Shown here in pieces: positions 1 to 10,162 of a stretch of 64,000 bases of DNA. The stretch covers positions 1-64,000 of the forward strand of contig CAIOAK010000082.1 in NCBI GenBank assembly GCA_903855945.1. Direction: 5' to 3'. Made by a program: the position numbers and the translations under genes. Within the stretch, counting starts at the first letter, position 1; each line of letters begins with the position of its first letter. Origin of the DNA: an uncultured Anaeromyxobacter sp. (GTDB lineage: Bacteria; Myxococcota; Myxococcia; Myxococcales; Anaeromyxobacteraceae). The notes beneath the pieces were generated by a model. That model made no database searches. It was not told where the DNA came from and worked only from the letters and a program-made list of their open reading frames with translations.

Positions 1-91
1 ACCGAGCACGCCCGAAGGGCGCTGTCCGGCGGCGCCATACACCCGAAGTGCACCCACCCCGCGCAGCCGGCGCCCCCCAGCGCCGCGGGTC

Positions 92-133
92 CCACCCCGG
101 CCCGCCGGCACCACCCCGGCCCGCCGGCACCAC
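92..133. repeat. short tandem repeat, 19-bp unit, about 2.2 copies
   Basis: Two perfect copies of a 19-bp C/G-rich unit (CCACCCCGGCCCGCCGGCA) lie at 92-110 and 111-129, followed by the first four bases of a third copy. It sits in the 149 bases downstream of livF, where I see no supported gene. A minus-strand gene could enter from the left edge, but nothing confirms one. Confidence 0.85.
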
Positions 134-149
134 GGAAGGGCGCCCCCGC

Positions 150-866
150 TCACTCCCCCAGGTACGCCTTCCGCACGTCGGGCGACTCGAGCAGCTCCCG
201 GCCGGAGCCCTGCTTCACGACGGCACCGGTCTCGAGCACGTAGGCCTGGTGGGAGACCTGAAGCGCCATGTTGGCGTTCTGCTCGACGAGCAGCAGCGAA
301 ACGCCCGCCTCGTTGATCTCCTGGATGACCTGGAAGATGCGATCCACCACCTGCGGCGCGAGCCCGAGCGACGGCTCGTCGAGGAGCAGCAGCCGGGGCC
401 GGGACATGAGGGCGCGCGCCACGGCCAGCATCTGCTGCTCGCCGCCGGAGAGCGTCCCCGCGACCTGCGACCTGCGCTCCTTCAGGATGGGGAAGAGGGT
501 GAGCGCTCGCTCGCGGTCCGACTCGATCCCGTCCCGGTCGCGGCGGAGGTACGCGCCGAGCTCCAGGTTCTCCCGGACGGTGAGGTTGAGGAATATGCCC
601 CGCCCCTCGGGCGCGTGGGCGATCCCCAGCGCCACGATCTCGTGGACGGGGCGCCCCACGATCGACTCCCCCCGGAACTCGATCGACCCGGATGTGGGAC
701 GCAGCAACCCGGACACCGCCCGGAGCGTCGTGCTCTTCCCCGCGCCGTTCGCGCCGATGAGGGCGACGATCCGGCCCTCCGGCACCTCGAGGGAGATGCC
801 CGAGAGGGCGCGGATGACCCCGTAGTGGACCACGAGGTCCCGGATGGCGAGCAAGGGCGCGCTCAC
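150..866 (-). CDS. livF: branched-chain amino acid ABC transporter, ATP-binding subunit LivF
   Basis: One of the two ATPase subunits that power uptake of leucine, isoleucine, valine or related ligands, on the cytoplasmic face of the inner membrane with LivG. Walker A (GANGAGKS) is at about residues 38-45, the ABC signature reads LSGGEQQ, and Walker B reads LLLLDEP; the LVEQN segment after it is typical of LivF. The length, 238 residues, is normal for the family. The GTG start at 866 overlaps the livG stop as GTGA, so translation is probably coupled. It is the last gene of livK-livH-livM-livG-livF. Family membership is certain; the exact substrate (amino acid, amide or urea) is inferred from the family. 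Confidence 0.96.
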   Translation of the reverse strand: MSAPLLAIRDLVVHYGVIRALSGISLEVPEGRIVALIGANGAGKSTTLRAVSGLLRPTSGSIEFRGESIVGRPVHEIVALGIAHAPEGRGIFLNLTVRENLELGAYLRRDRDGIESDRERALTLFPILKERRSQVAGTLSGGEQQMLAVARALMSRPRLLLLDEPSLGLAPQVVDRIFQVIQEINEAGVSLLLVEQNANMALQVSHQAYVLETGAVVKQGSGRELLESPDVRKAYLGE

Positions 867-1684
867 GGTACGCCCGTCCCGGCTTCCCGCGGCGGCCGGA
901 GCCGCAGCTTCCCGTCTCCGAGATAGGCCTCGATGACCTTGGGGTCCTGCCGGACCGCCTCCGGCGCACCCTGGGCGATGGTGACGCCGTGGTCGAGCAC
1001 CAGCATCCGCTCCGAGACCCCCATGACGAGCCGCATGTCGTGCTCGATCACCAGGATGGCGAGCTGGAACTGGTCCCGGACGCGCCGGATGAGCTCGAGG
1101 AGCGCCACCTTCTCGGACGCGTTCATGCCGGCGGCCGGCTCGTCGAGGCAGAGCACCTTGGGGCCGGTGGCGAGCGCCCGGGCGATCTCCAGGCGGCGCT
1201 GCTCGCCGTAGGGGAGGTTGCGGGCCAGCTCGTCGCGCCGCGGGGAGAGCTCCATCACCGAGAGGAACTCCTCGGCCCGCGCGGCGATGCGCCGCTCCTC
1301 GGCGTCGTGCGTGGGGGTGAGCATCCAGGCCGACGTGAAGCCGCTCCGGGAACCGGCGTGGCAGGCGATGCGGACGTTGTCGAAGGCGGAGAGCTCCTTG
1401 AACAACCGGACGTTCTGGAAGGTGCGGGCCACGCCGAGCTCGCAGATCTGGTGCGGCCGCATCCCGTTCACCCGGCGGCCGGCCACCTCCACGTCCCCCT
1501 CGGTGGGGGCGTACACGCCGGTGAGTGCGTTGAAGGCGGTGGTCTTCCCGGCCCCGTTCGGGCCGATGAGCCCCACCAGCTCGCCGCTGTGCAGCGTGAG
1601 GTCGAATCCGGAGAGTGCGGTGAGCCCCCCGAAGCGCATCACCACGCCGCGGGCCTCGAGCACCGGCTGGCCGGTCCCGCTCAC
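863..1684 (-). CDS. livG: branched-chain amino acid ABC transporter, ATP-binding subunit LivG
   Basis: Second ATPase subunit of the Liv importer, pairing with LivF beneath the LivH-LivM permease. Walker A (GPNGAGKTT) is at about residues 41-49, followed by the long LivG-type insert and the signature LPYGEQRRLE, which replaces LSGGQ in this subfamily. Walker B is VLCLDEP. The protein has 273 residues; LivG proteins are usually about 255, and the extra residues are a short arginine/proline-rich tail. The GTG start overlaps the livM stop (GTGA at 1681-1684), and its own stop overlaps livF. It is clearly part of a co-translated operon. Confidence 0.96.
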   Translation of the reverse strand: MSGTGQPVLEARGVVMRFGGLTALSGFDLTLHSGELVGLIGPNGAGKTTAFNALTGVYAPTEGDVEVAGRRVNGMRPHQICELGVARTFQNVRLFKELSAFDNVRIACHAGSRSGFTSAWMLTPTHDAEERRIAARAEEFLSVMELSPRRDELARNLPYGEQRRLEIARALATGPKVLCLDEPAAGMNASEKVALLELIRRVRDQFQLAILVIEHDMRLVMGVSERMLVLDHGVTIAQGAPEAVRQDPKVIEAYLGDGKLRLRPPREAGTGVP

Positions 1685-2667
1685 GGCGCCTCCCCCGGTG
1701 CGCGCCGCCTGCGCCAGCGGGGCAGCACGTCCCAGATCTCCCGCGTGCCGAAGAGACCGGAGGGACGGGTGAGCATGAGCACGATGAGGAGCATCGAGAA
1801 GATGACCATCCGGTACTGGTCGGCGGCCTGAAGCGTCTCGAGCGCGATGGTGAGCACCGCGGCGGCCACGATGGAGCCGGTGATCGACCCCATCCCGCCC
1901 AGCACCACCATCACCACCACCTCCATCGACTTCACGAAGGTGAACATGCGCGGGGTGACGAGCTGGATCTTGTGGACGAGCAGCGCTCCAGCCAGGCCGG
2001 CGAAGGCGGCCGAGATGACGAAGGCGCGCACCTTCCAGCCGACCGTGTCGACCCCCATGGCCTCGGCCGCGACCTCGTCCTCCCGGATCGCGAGCAAGGC
2101 CCGCCCCTGCGTGGACTGCAGGAGGCGTCGCGCCATCACCACCGTCAGCACCACGCCCATCCCGGCCCAGACCACGTTCGTGCAGGCGGGGAGGCCGGAG
2201 ATGCCGGTGGCCTGTCCGAGCACGCGGGTGTTCTCGATGATCACGCGGATGATCTCGCCGAACCCGAGGGTGACGATGGCCAGGTAGTCTCCCCGCAACC
2301 GGAGCGTCGGGATCCCGACGACGAGCCCCGCGACCGACGCGGCCAGCATCCCCACGGCGAGCGCGACCAGGAAGACCGCCTGCCCCGAGACGGCGGCGGG
2401 CACACCCGGGATCGCGAGCGACTCGAGGCCGGTGGTGACGAGCGCCGCCGTGTAGGCCCCCACCGCCATGAAGGCGGCGTGGCCGATGGAGAACTGGCCG
2501 GTGAAGCCGTTCACCACGTTGAGGGAGACCGCCAGGATCACGTTCACCGCGATGTTGATGGCGACGAACGAGGTGTAGGACGCGAGCGATCCCTGCACGA
2601 ACCAGAGCACCGGGAGCGCGACCAGGAACGGGGCCACCGAGCGGAGGACCAGCCGGGCGCGCTCCAT
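1681..2667 (-). CDS. livM: branched-chain amino acid ABC transporter, permease LivM
   Basis: Inner-membrane permease subunit that forms the Liv channel with LivH. The 328-residue protein is almost wholly hydrophobic, with about eight to ten membrane segments. It carries the family blocks NVVNGFTGQFSIGHAAFM near residue 50 and LRGDYLAIVTLGFGEIIR near 125, and the EAA-like loop region GMGSITG near 265. The ATG at 2667 shares one base with the livH stop (TGATG). The same reading frame stays open far upstream, but that stretch is antisense or out-of-frame noise over livH and livK, so the short start is chosen. Confidence 0.95.
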   Translation of the reverse strand: MERARLVLRSVAPFLVALPVLWFVQGSLASYTSFVAINIAVNVILAVSLNVVNGFTGQFSIGHAAFMAVGAYTAALVTTGLESLAIPGVPAAVSGQAVFLVALAVGMLAASVAGLVVGIPTLRLRGDYLAIVTLGFGEIIRVIIENTRVLGQATGISGLPACTNVVWAGMGVVLTVVMARRLLQSTQGRALLAIREDEVAAEAMGVDTVGWKVRAFVISAAFAGLAGALLVHKIQLVTPRMFTFVKSMEVVVMVVLGGMGSITGSIVAAAVLTIALETLQAADQYRMVIFSMLLIVLMLTRPSGLFGTREIWDVLPRWRRRRAPGEAP

Positions 2668-3677
2668 CACACCTTCTCCACCGTCACGCGCCCGAGCAAC
2701 CCCTCCGGGCGGACCAGCAGGACCAGGATGAGGATGGCGAAGGCGATGCCGTCCCGGAAGGAGGAGACCGTGTATCCGGCCACCATCTCCTCGGCGAGGC
2801 CGAGAACGAGCCCGCCCAGCATGGCTCCGGGCACGTTGCCGATGCCCCCGAACACGGCCGCCACGAAGGCCTTGAGGCCGGGCATGAGCCCCATGATCGG
2901 GTCGATGCGCGGCCGCGAGCCGGCGACGAGCAGCGCCGCCACGGCCGCGAGCACGCTGCCCAGCACGAAGGTGGTGGAGATGACCCGGTTCACCGGGATC
3001 CCCATCAGGCCCGCCACCCGGGGGTCGAACGACACCGCACGCATCGCCATGCCGAAGCGGGTCCGGTAGACGATCCACTGCAGGCCGAGCATGAAGGCGA
3101 ACGCCACGAGGAAGGAGACCACGTCGTAGTTGGAGATGTGGACGCCGCCCAGCACGGTCCAGTCCACGCGGGTGAAGGGCTCGGGGAAGAAGCGTGGCGT
3201 GGGGCCGGGCGGGAAGGTGGACGGGAGCGCGGTCACGAGCGCGTCGAACCAGCCCGGGACCGTCCAGCCCCATCCCCGCAGGACCTCCTCCAGGCTGCGC
3301 CCCTGGGCCTGGAGGCTGGGCAGCTGGAAGCCGTACTCGAGGAGGAACGAGACCCCGATGGCGGTGATGAGCGTGGCGAGCCGCGGACGGTTGCGGAGCG
3401 GACGGTAGGCGAAGCGCTCGATGGCCCAGCCGAGCGCTCCGGCCACGACCATCGATCCGAGGAAGACCGCCACGGCCTTCCCGACGGTGGGGTCGTCCCG
3501 GACGCCGAGTCCCGTGGCGATGTAGAAGCCGGAGAAGGCCGCCACCATGTAGACGTCGCCGTGGGCGAAGTTGATGAGCTTCAGCACCCCGTAGACCATC
3601 GTGTAGCCCAGCGCGATGAGGGCGTAGATGGTCCCGAGGGATACGCCGTTGACGACGTGCTGGAGGAACTCGGTCAA
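2667..3677 (-). CDS. livH: branched-chain amino acid ABC transporter, permease LivH
   Basis: Partner permease of LivM. The N-terminus (NGVSLGTIYALIALGYTMVY, then LKLINFAHGDVYM) is diagnostic of LivH. The protein has 336 residues, slightly long because of a 50-60-residue hydrophilic loop around 105-165 rich in glycine, proline and phenylalanine; many LivH proteins have a shorter loop here. The C-terminus ends in LVRPEGLLGR, matching the LTRPSGLFG end of LivM. It lies 27 bases after livK and overlaps livM by one base, so it belongs to the same transcript. Confidence 0.95.
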   Translation of the reverse strand: MTEFLQHVVNGVSLGTIYALIALGYTMVYGVLKLINFAHGDVYMVAAFSGFYIATGLGVRDDPTVGKAVAVFLGSMVVAGALGWAIERFAYRPLRNRPRLATLITAIGVSFLLEYGFQLPSLQAQGRSLEEVLRGWGWTVPGWFDALVTALPSTFPPGPTPRFFPEPFTRVDWTVLGGVHISNYDVVSFLVAFAFMLGLQWIVYRTRFGMAMRAVSFDPRVAGLMGIPVNRVISTTFVLGSVLAAVAALLVAGSRPRIDPIMGLMPGLKAFVAAVFGGIGNVPGAMLGGLVLGLAEEMVAGYTVSSFRDGIAFAILILVLLVRPEGLLGRVTVEKV

Positions 3678-3704
3678 TCGATCGTCGTCGGGTGACGAGC
3701 CTCG

Positions 3705-4886
3705 TCAGGGGGCGACGGTGGTGATGAAGACCGACTTCCCGTCCTTCACCTCGAGCACCACGGCCGGCTTCACGGCGTCGTGGTTCGCGTCGATGGTGAT
3801 GATGCCGGTGACCCCCGGGTAGTCCTTCGTGGCGCCGATGGCGTCGCGGATGGCCGCTCCGCTGCCGTCTGCGGCCCGGTTCATCGCGTCGAAACCGACC
3901 ATGGCGGCGTCGTACCCCTGCGCGGCGAGGCCGTCGGGGACCACGCCGAAGCGGGCCTTGTAGGCCTTCACGAACTCCTGGATGCGGGGGCTGGGATCGT
4001 CGGGCGAGTAGTGGTTGGAGTAGAACGAGCCCTCGATGGCCTTCCCGCCGATCTCGAAGAGCTTGGCGGAGTCCCAGCCGTCGCCGCCGAGCAGGGGCTG
4101 CTTCATGCCCAGCTCGCGGGCCTGGCGCGCGATGAGGGCCACGTCGGTGTAGTAGCCCGGCACGTAGACCGCCTGCGGGTTCTTGTTCTTGATGGCGGTG
4201 AGCTGCGCCTTGAAGTCCTGGTCGCCGGCCTTGTAGCTCTGATCGTCTACGACGGTGCCTCCGAGCTCCTTGAACTTGGCGAGGAAGTAGTCGGCGAGCC
4301 CCATGGAGTAGTCGTTGCCGACGTCCCGGAGGATGGCGACCTTCTCGATCTTCCTGTCGTTGCGCGCGAACTTGGCCATCACCGTTCCCTGGAACGGGTC
4401 GATGAAGCAGACCCGGAAGACGAAGGGGCGGACCTTGTCCTTGTCCTTCGTGACCCGGGGGTTGGTGGAGGAGGGGGTGATCATCGGCGTGCCGTTCCCG
4501 TCGGCGACCGGCGCCATGGCGAGCGACCTCGACGAGGCCACCTCGCCGAGGAGCAGGTTCACCTTGTCGTTCACGACGAGGCGGGTCGCGGCGACGGCGG
4601 CCTCTTCCGGCTTGCCCTGGCTGTCGTAGGTCCGGAGCGTGATGGGCTTGCCCTTCACGCCGCCCTTGGCGTTCCACTGCTCGATGGCGAGCTTGATGCC
4701 CTGGTCGGTGGACTGGCCGAAGGTGGCCTCGGAGCCGGTCATGGAGCCGACGTGCCCGACGAGGATCTTGTCGGCCGCCGGGGCAGCTGCGGACTTCGCG
4801 GGGGCATCCCCCTCCGCCTTCTTCCCCTGGCAGGCGGCGAGGGCGAGGGACGCTGCGAGAAGGGCCATGGCACGGACGGCGCGCAT
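3705..4886 (-). CDS. livK: branched-chain amino acid ABC transporter, substrate-binding lipoprotein
   Basis: Periplasmic binding component (Peripla_BP_6 type) that delivers the ligand to LivH-LivM. Residues 1-19 are a lipoprotein signal peptide with lipobox LAAC (Cys19), followed by a charged linker and the binding fold, which starts at ILVGHVGSMTGSEATFGQ. The length is 393 residues (LivK/LivJ are about 370). A strong ribosome site, GGAGGT, is five bases before the ATG. It heads the operon and is preceded by a 33-nt hairpin at 4926-4958. Ligand specificity cannot be read from the sequence; leucine-type amino acids are the family default. Confidence 0.94.
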   Translation of the reverse strand: MRAVRAMALLAASLALAACQGKKAEGDAPAKSAAAPAADKILVGHVGSMTGSEATFGQSTDQGIKLAIEQWNAKGGVKGKPITLRTYDSQGKPEEAAVAATRLVVNDKVNLLLGEVASSRSLAMAPVADGNGTPMITPSSTNPRVTKDKDKVRPFVFRVCFIDPFQGTVMAKFARNDRKIEKVAILRDVGNDYSMGLADYFLAKFKELGGTVVDDQSYKAGDQDFKAQLTAIKNKNPQAVYVPGYYTDVALIARQARELGMKQPLLGGDGWDSAKLFEIGGKAIEGSFYSNHYSPDDPSPRIQEFVKAYKARFGVVPDGLAAQGYDAAMVGFDAMNRAADGSGAAIRDAIGATKDYPGVTGIITIDANHDAVKPAVVLEVKDGKSVFITTVAP

Positions 4887-4925
4887 CGGAACCTCCGGTG
4901 GAAAGGGAGCGAAGTGAGCGATCTA

Positions 4926-4958
4926 GCACACGTTTCCCCGGGGGGGGAAGGCGTGTGC
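4926..4958 (-). terminator. 33-nt hairpin between nagZ and livK (terminator or attenuator candidate)
   Basis: Inverted repeat with an outer 7-bp stem (4926-4932 with 4952-4958, GCACACG/CGTGTGC), a small asymmetric bulge, an inner 6-bp stem (TTCCCC/GGGGAA) and a G4 loop. It begins 18 bases after the nagZ stop and ends about 40 bases before the livK start. On the minus strand no T-run follows it, so it is not a textbook intrinsic terminator. It could instead be an operator or attenuator for the liv operon. Confidence 0.45.
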
Positions 4959-4976
4959 GGCCCGCTGGCGACCTCG

Positions 4977-6071
4977 TCAGGCTGCGGTGGGGTCGCGCCC
5001 CGTCTCCCGTACGGGCAGGCGGGCCGCCAGCGCGAGCGACGCGGGCAGCCGGAGCCGCGCCCGGGCGAGAGCGGGATCGGCGGGAGGGGCGGCCCAGGAG
5101 AGGAGCCGGGCCATCCTACGGCGAGCCTCGGCGAGCCGATCGCGGGCGACGCCGCCACGCTCCACCGCCTGCCGGAGCAGATCGATGACGCGGGACTGGA
5201 CGTCGGCACGGTGGCAGACGAGCAGTCCGTCCACGCCGGCGGCCACCGCACCGGGTACCACCTCCTCCAGGGGATAGTGGGACGCCACGGCGGCCATCTC
5301 CAGATCGTCGGAGAGCGCCGGCCCGTCGAATCCGCAGCTCCCGCGCAGGAGGTCCATCACGGGGGGGGACAGGGTGGCCGGCCGGTGGGGGTCGAGCGCC
5401 TCGAAGATCACGTGGGCGGTCATCACCGACGCCACGCCCGCCCGTGCGAGCGCCCGGAACGGCGCGAGCTCGACCGCCTCGAGACGCGAGAGGGAATGGG
5501 GCAGGCGCGGAAGATCGACGTGGGAGTCCTGGCTCGTGTCGCCGTGGCCGGGGAAGTGCTTGGCGCAGGCGGCGACCCCCGCCGACTGGATCCCCCGGAC
5601 GAGCGCGGCGCCCAGCCGCCCCACCTCCTCCGGATCCCGCCCGAGCGAGCGATCGCCGATGACCGGGTTCTTCGGGTTGGTGTCCACGTCCACGACCGGC
5701 GCGTAGTCCTGGTCGATCCCGACGGCGCGGAGCTCCGCGCCGAGCAGCGCCCCCACCTGGAAGGCCAGCTGCTCGTCGCCCGTCTCGCCCAGGATCCGCA
5801 TCGGCGGCAGCTCGGTGAATCCGTGGCGCGCACGCAGCCGCGCGACCCGCCCACCCTCCTGGTCGACGCTGATGAGCAGCGGGCGGCCGGCGGCCCGCTT
5901 GAGCGCCGCCGAGAGCTCGGCCACCTGCTCGGCGCTCTCCACGTTGCGGGCGAAGAGGATGACGCCGGCGACGCCCCGCCGGACGAGCTCGAGCACCTCG
6001 GGGGACGGGCTCGTGCCGTCGAAGCCCACGCAGAGGAGCCCGGCACAGGCGGCGTCGAGTGGGGCGGTCAT
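4977..6071 (-). CDS. nagZ: beta-N-acetylhexosaminidase NagZ (GH3)
   Basis: Cytoplasmic glycoside hydrolase family 3 enzyme that removes GlcNAc from GlcNAc-anhydroMurNAc (peptides) in peptidoglycan recycling. The 364-residue protein has no signal peptide, as expected. It carries the hallmark KHFPGHGDTSQDSHVDLP with the His/Asp dyad of bacterial NagZ, and the nucleophile motif LSDDLEM. ISVDQEGGRV near residue 85 is also family-typical. The ATG at 6071 follows the BatA/VWA gene by 20 bases, so it probably shares that operon. The C-terminal 40 residues are alanine/arginine-rich and look like a tail. An open frame continues well upstream of the ATG but has no family similarity. Confidence 0.94.
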   Translation of the reverse strand: MTAPLDAACAGLLCVGFDGTSPSPEVLELVRRGVAGVILFARNVESAEQVAELSAALKRAAGRPLLISVDQEGGRVARLRARHGFTELPPMRILGETGDEQLAFQVGALLGAELRAVGIDQDYAPVVDVDTNPKNPVIGDRSLGRDPEEVGRLGAALVRGIQSAGVAACAKHFPGHGDTSQDSHVDLPRLPHSLSRLEAVELAPFRALARAGVASVMTAHVIFEALDPHRPATLSPPVMDLLRGSCGFDGPALSDDLEMAAVASHYPLEEVVPGAVAAGVDGLLVCHRADVQSRVIDLLRQAVERGGVARDRLAEARRRMARLLSWAAPPADPALARARLRLPASLALAARLPVRETGRDPTAA

Positions 6072-6091
6072 GGCGGGATGATGGCGGCGCC

Positions 6092-8220
6092 TCAGACGAG
6101 GAGCAAGCCCTCGGAGAGGAAGGCGGCGACGGCGAGGAGGAGCAGCCACGACCAGAGAGGCACCTGGCGCGACCCGGCCGCGGTCCCGTCGGAGGCCACC
6201 CGGGCGAGCGCCTCGCCGCCGAACCAGGCGGTGAGCTCGGCCGGCTCGAGCCGGCGCACGTCCGACTCCCGGGGATCGGGCCAGCCGACGAAGGAGAGCG
6301 CCGGGTCGATCCGCTCGCCACCGGTCGCGCCGTCCCGCACCTTCACCTGCCAGAGGCCGGGCCGGTCGGGGGTCACCGTCGTCACGCCCAGGGCGGGGCC
6401 GCGCCGCTCCCGTCCGTCGGGTCCGATCCACGCGGCGATCGTCGTGCCGGCGGGCAGCGGGATGGGTCGCGGTGCGCCCACCACCCCGGGGACGGAACGC
6501 CGCTCGTCGAGCGACCCGGCGAGCCAGGAGGCGATGCGCTGCATGGCGGGGAGGAAGCTCGTCCGGATGGTCCAGTCGGACCACTCCGGGTCGAGCGTGG
6601 AGGCGTAGAGCATCACGCGGCCGCGCCCTCGACGGGCCTCGACGAGCGCGGGGGCGCCGTCGTCGTAGCGGGCGAGCACGCGCGATCCGGATTCCCGGGT
6701 GGCCGGCTTGAGGAGCATGTAGCGCCAGGTCCGCATCGACTCGAGCCCCTCGCGCGCCGGGCCGGTGAACACCCGGAGCGCCGGGTGGTCCCAGTCGATC
6801 TCGGCGAGCCGGGCCGCCTTGCCCTCCGAGCCGGGGGTTCCCCGCTCGGCCGCCGTCTTCACCACGTGGAGCGGCGCCGGGAGGAGCCCCTTCGTCTCGG
6901 CCTCCCAGCGATCGGGATCGACGTCGTCCCCCATCGCGACGAACAGCCCGCCGCCCCCCTCGACGAAGGAGACGAGCTCCGCCGCCTTCGGTCCGGGCGC
7001 GCGCAGGTCGAGCGCCATCACCACGTCGTGGTCGGACAGCCGGGCCTTCGCGAAGCCCTCGGCGTCCACCACGGTGACGCGGACCGGGGAGGCCGGGCCG
7101 GAGAGGGCCGCCTCCAGGAAGTAGGCCGCGTCGCGGTGGCGCACCGAGGAGGGCGCGCCGTTCACCACCAGCACCCGGACGTCGCGGGGCACATCGACCA
7201 CGAGTGAAAGCGCGTCGTCCTCGGGGAGCGCGTCCTGCGGCAGCGCCACCGTGATCACCGCCGGTCCCCCGGTCGCGAAGTCGTGGGCGAGCGCCTTGCG
7301 CGTGCTGCCGGACGCCGGGAGCTCGAGCAGCGCCCGGAGCGTCATGCGCTCGTCCCGGCCGGAGCCGATGCGGAGCGTGAGCGGCACGTCCCGCTCCGCC
7401 TCCACCCCCTCCCCGCTCACGGTGACGCCGATGCGGTAGCCGTGACTCCCGGCGGCCGGCTCGGGCTCGGCGACGAGCCCCGAGATCCAGCGGTTGCCGA
7501 GTCGCTCCCCGCGCGCGGCGTCGAGGAGCGCCACCTCGGGCCGGACCGGGCCGGCGGGCGAGGCGACCACCGGCGGCTGGGCGTCGAGCCGCCACGCGCT
7601 CGCCGTCATGTCGGTGGCGATCACGATCCTGCGCCGCGCGGTGGCCGCGGCGGCCGGGTCGGAGAGCACGCGGGCCGCGGCGGCGACGCAGGTGGTGAGA
7701 TCGGAGTGGCCGTACCCCTGTGGAGCCTCGGCGATGGCGCGCCGGAGCGCCACGCGATCGAACCCGGGCGGATCGGCCACCGGAACGCCCTCCCCGCCGC
7801 AGACCACCAGGCTGGCCGGCTCGTCGGGGCCGAGCGAGACGAGCGCCTCCAGGGCGTCCTCGCGCGCCCGGTCGAGGAGGGTGCGACCCCCCAGCCGGTA
7901 GGCCATCGAGGCGGAGGTGTCGAGCACGAGGACCGTGGCCGCCGGACCGGCTGGCCCCTGGGCGGCGCGGGCCTCGGTCGCCTCGAACTGCGGGCGTGCG
8001 ATGGCGAGGGCCGCGGCGGCGAGGAGCGCGGTGCGGGCCACGAAGAGGAGCAGGCGCCGGAGGCGCAGCCGGCGCTCCGTCTCCTTGCGGGCCTGCATCA
8101 CGAAGTCGATGGCGGGGAAGCGCACCGCCCGAGGCTTGCGCCGGAAGAAGAGGTGGATGGCGAGCGGGATCGCCGCCGCGAGGAGCCCCCAGAGGAGAGC
8201 CGGGTGGAGGAACGACAGGC

Positions 8221-8224
<4 letters not shown>
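6092..8224 (-). CDS. BatA-type membrane protein with VWA domain
   Basis: Predicted inner-membrane protein of the Bat (aerotolerance-type) operon class. The N-terminus (FLHPALLWGLLAAAIPLAIHLF) is the BatA N-terminal domain: a membrane segment, then FRRKPRAVRFPAIDF. A second membrane segment (about 57-77) is followed by a von Willebrand A domain with the metal-binding motif DTSASM near residue 107. The middle and C-terminal parts resemble a glutamine-amidotransferase-like fold (VSFVEGGGGLFVAMGDD), and a membrane helix ends the protein. The length is 710 residues. The GTG start overlaps the DUF58 stop (GTGA). A role in envelope stress or protein quality control is inferred from the operon class. 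Confidence 0.88.
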
Positions 8225-9105
<881 letters not shown>

Positions 9106-9122
9106 CCGCTTCCGCGCCTCGG

Positions 9123-10139
9123 TCAGGGCTTCACCCGCTCGAGCAGGCGGGAGACGATCTCGCGGCTCGACACGCCGTCGCTCTCCGCCCGGAAGTTGGC
9201 GATGACCCGGTGGACGAGCACCGGGCGGGCCAGCGCCCGCACGTCCTCCTCCGACGCCGCCACCCGGCCGTCGAGCACGGCCCGGCTCTTCGCACCGAGC
9301 ACGAGGTACTGGCTCGCCCTGGGCCCGGCGCCCCAGGCCACGTAGTCCTTCACGAAGTCGGGCGCCGACGGGTCGGCGGGGCGCGTGGCCCGCACCAGGT
9401 CCACCGCGTACTTCACCACGTGGTCGGCCGCCGGAACCCGCAGCACGAGCTCCTGGAGCTGCTGGATGCGCGCCGGCGAGAGCACCCGGTTCAGCGTGGC
9501 GCGCGCGCCGGAGGTGGTGGAGCGGACGATCTCCATCTCCTCCGAGGCGGACGGGTAGTCCACGTCCACGTAGAACATGAACCGGTCGAGCTGCGCCTCG
9601 GGGAGCGGGTAGGTTCCCTCCTGCTCGATGGGGTTCTGGGTGGCGAAGACGAGGAAGGGGAGCGCGAGCGGATAGGTGCGCCCGCCTGCGGTCACCCGGT
9701 ACTCCTGCATGGCCTGGAGCAGCGCCGCCTGGGTCTTCGGCGGCGTGCGGTTCACCTCGTCGGCGAGGAGCAGGTTGGCGAAGATCGGCCCGGGGACGAA
9801 GCGGAAGGCCCGCTTCCCGGTGGTGAGGTCCTCCTCCAGCACGTCGGTCCCGGTGATGTCGGACGGCATGAGGTCGGGGGTGAACTGGATGCGGTTGAAG
9901 GTGAGGTCGAGCGCCTCGGCGACGGTGGAGATGAGCAGCGTCTTCGCGAGCCCCGGGACGCCCACGAAGAGGGTGTGCCCCCGGGCGAAGAGCGCCACGA
10001 GCAGGTGGTCCACCACCGAGCGCTGCCCCACGATCCGCTTCTCGATCTCGGTGAGCAGCGTCCGGCGCGCCACGGCGAGCTCCTCCACGGCGGCCAGGTC
10101 GGCGTCGCGCGGTGCCAGTGCGTTCTCTCGATCGTCCAT
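9123..10139 (-). CDS. MoxR-family AAA+ ATPase
   Basis: Chaperone-like AAA+ ATPase thought to act on the VWA partner proteins encoded next to it. The 338-residue protein has Walker A GVPGLAKT (about 61-68), Walker [10 protein letters not shown], sensor 1 in [19 protein letters not shown], and the arginine finger region LDRFMFY, all in the standard MoxR arrangement. The ATG at 10139 is preceded by AGGAG with good spacing; the longer open frame upstream is not related to the family. It lies 23 bases after the TPR peptidase gene and just before DUF58. Confidence 0.94.
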   Translation of the reverse strand: MDDRENALAPRDADLAAVEELAVARRTLLTEIEKRIVGQRSVVDHLLVALFARGHTLFVGVPGLAKTLLISTVAEALDLTFNRIQFTPDLMPSDITGTDVLEEDLTTGKRAFRFVPGPIFANLLLADEVNRTPPKTQAALLQAMQEYRVTAGGRTYPLALPFLVFATQNPIEQEGTYPLPEAQLDRFMFYVDVDYPSASEEMEIVRSTTSGARATLNRVLSPARIQQLQELVLRVPAADHVVKYAVDLVRATRPADPSAPDFVKDYVAWGAGPRASQYLVLGAKSRAVLDGRVAASEEDVRALARPVLVHRVIANFRAESDGVSSREIVSRLLERVKP

Positions 10140-10162
10140 GCGCTCCTCTTCGTTCTTTCCGT

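Noticed and set aside
2668-4929. Extension of the livM reading frame upstream over livH and livK
   Set aside because: The extra part is Arg/Gly/Pro-rich noise in a different frame from the two real genes; the livM start is fixed by the overlap with the livH stop.
7194-7208. Half-site AGTGAA with a poor left arm in the BatA/VWA gene
   Set aside because: Only half of the left arm matches; kept out of the count, though it also encodes Ser-Leu-x-Val.
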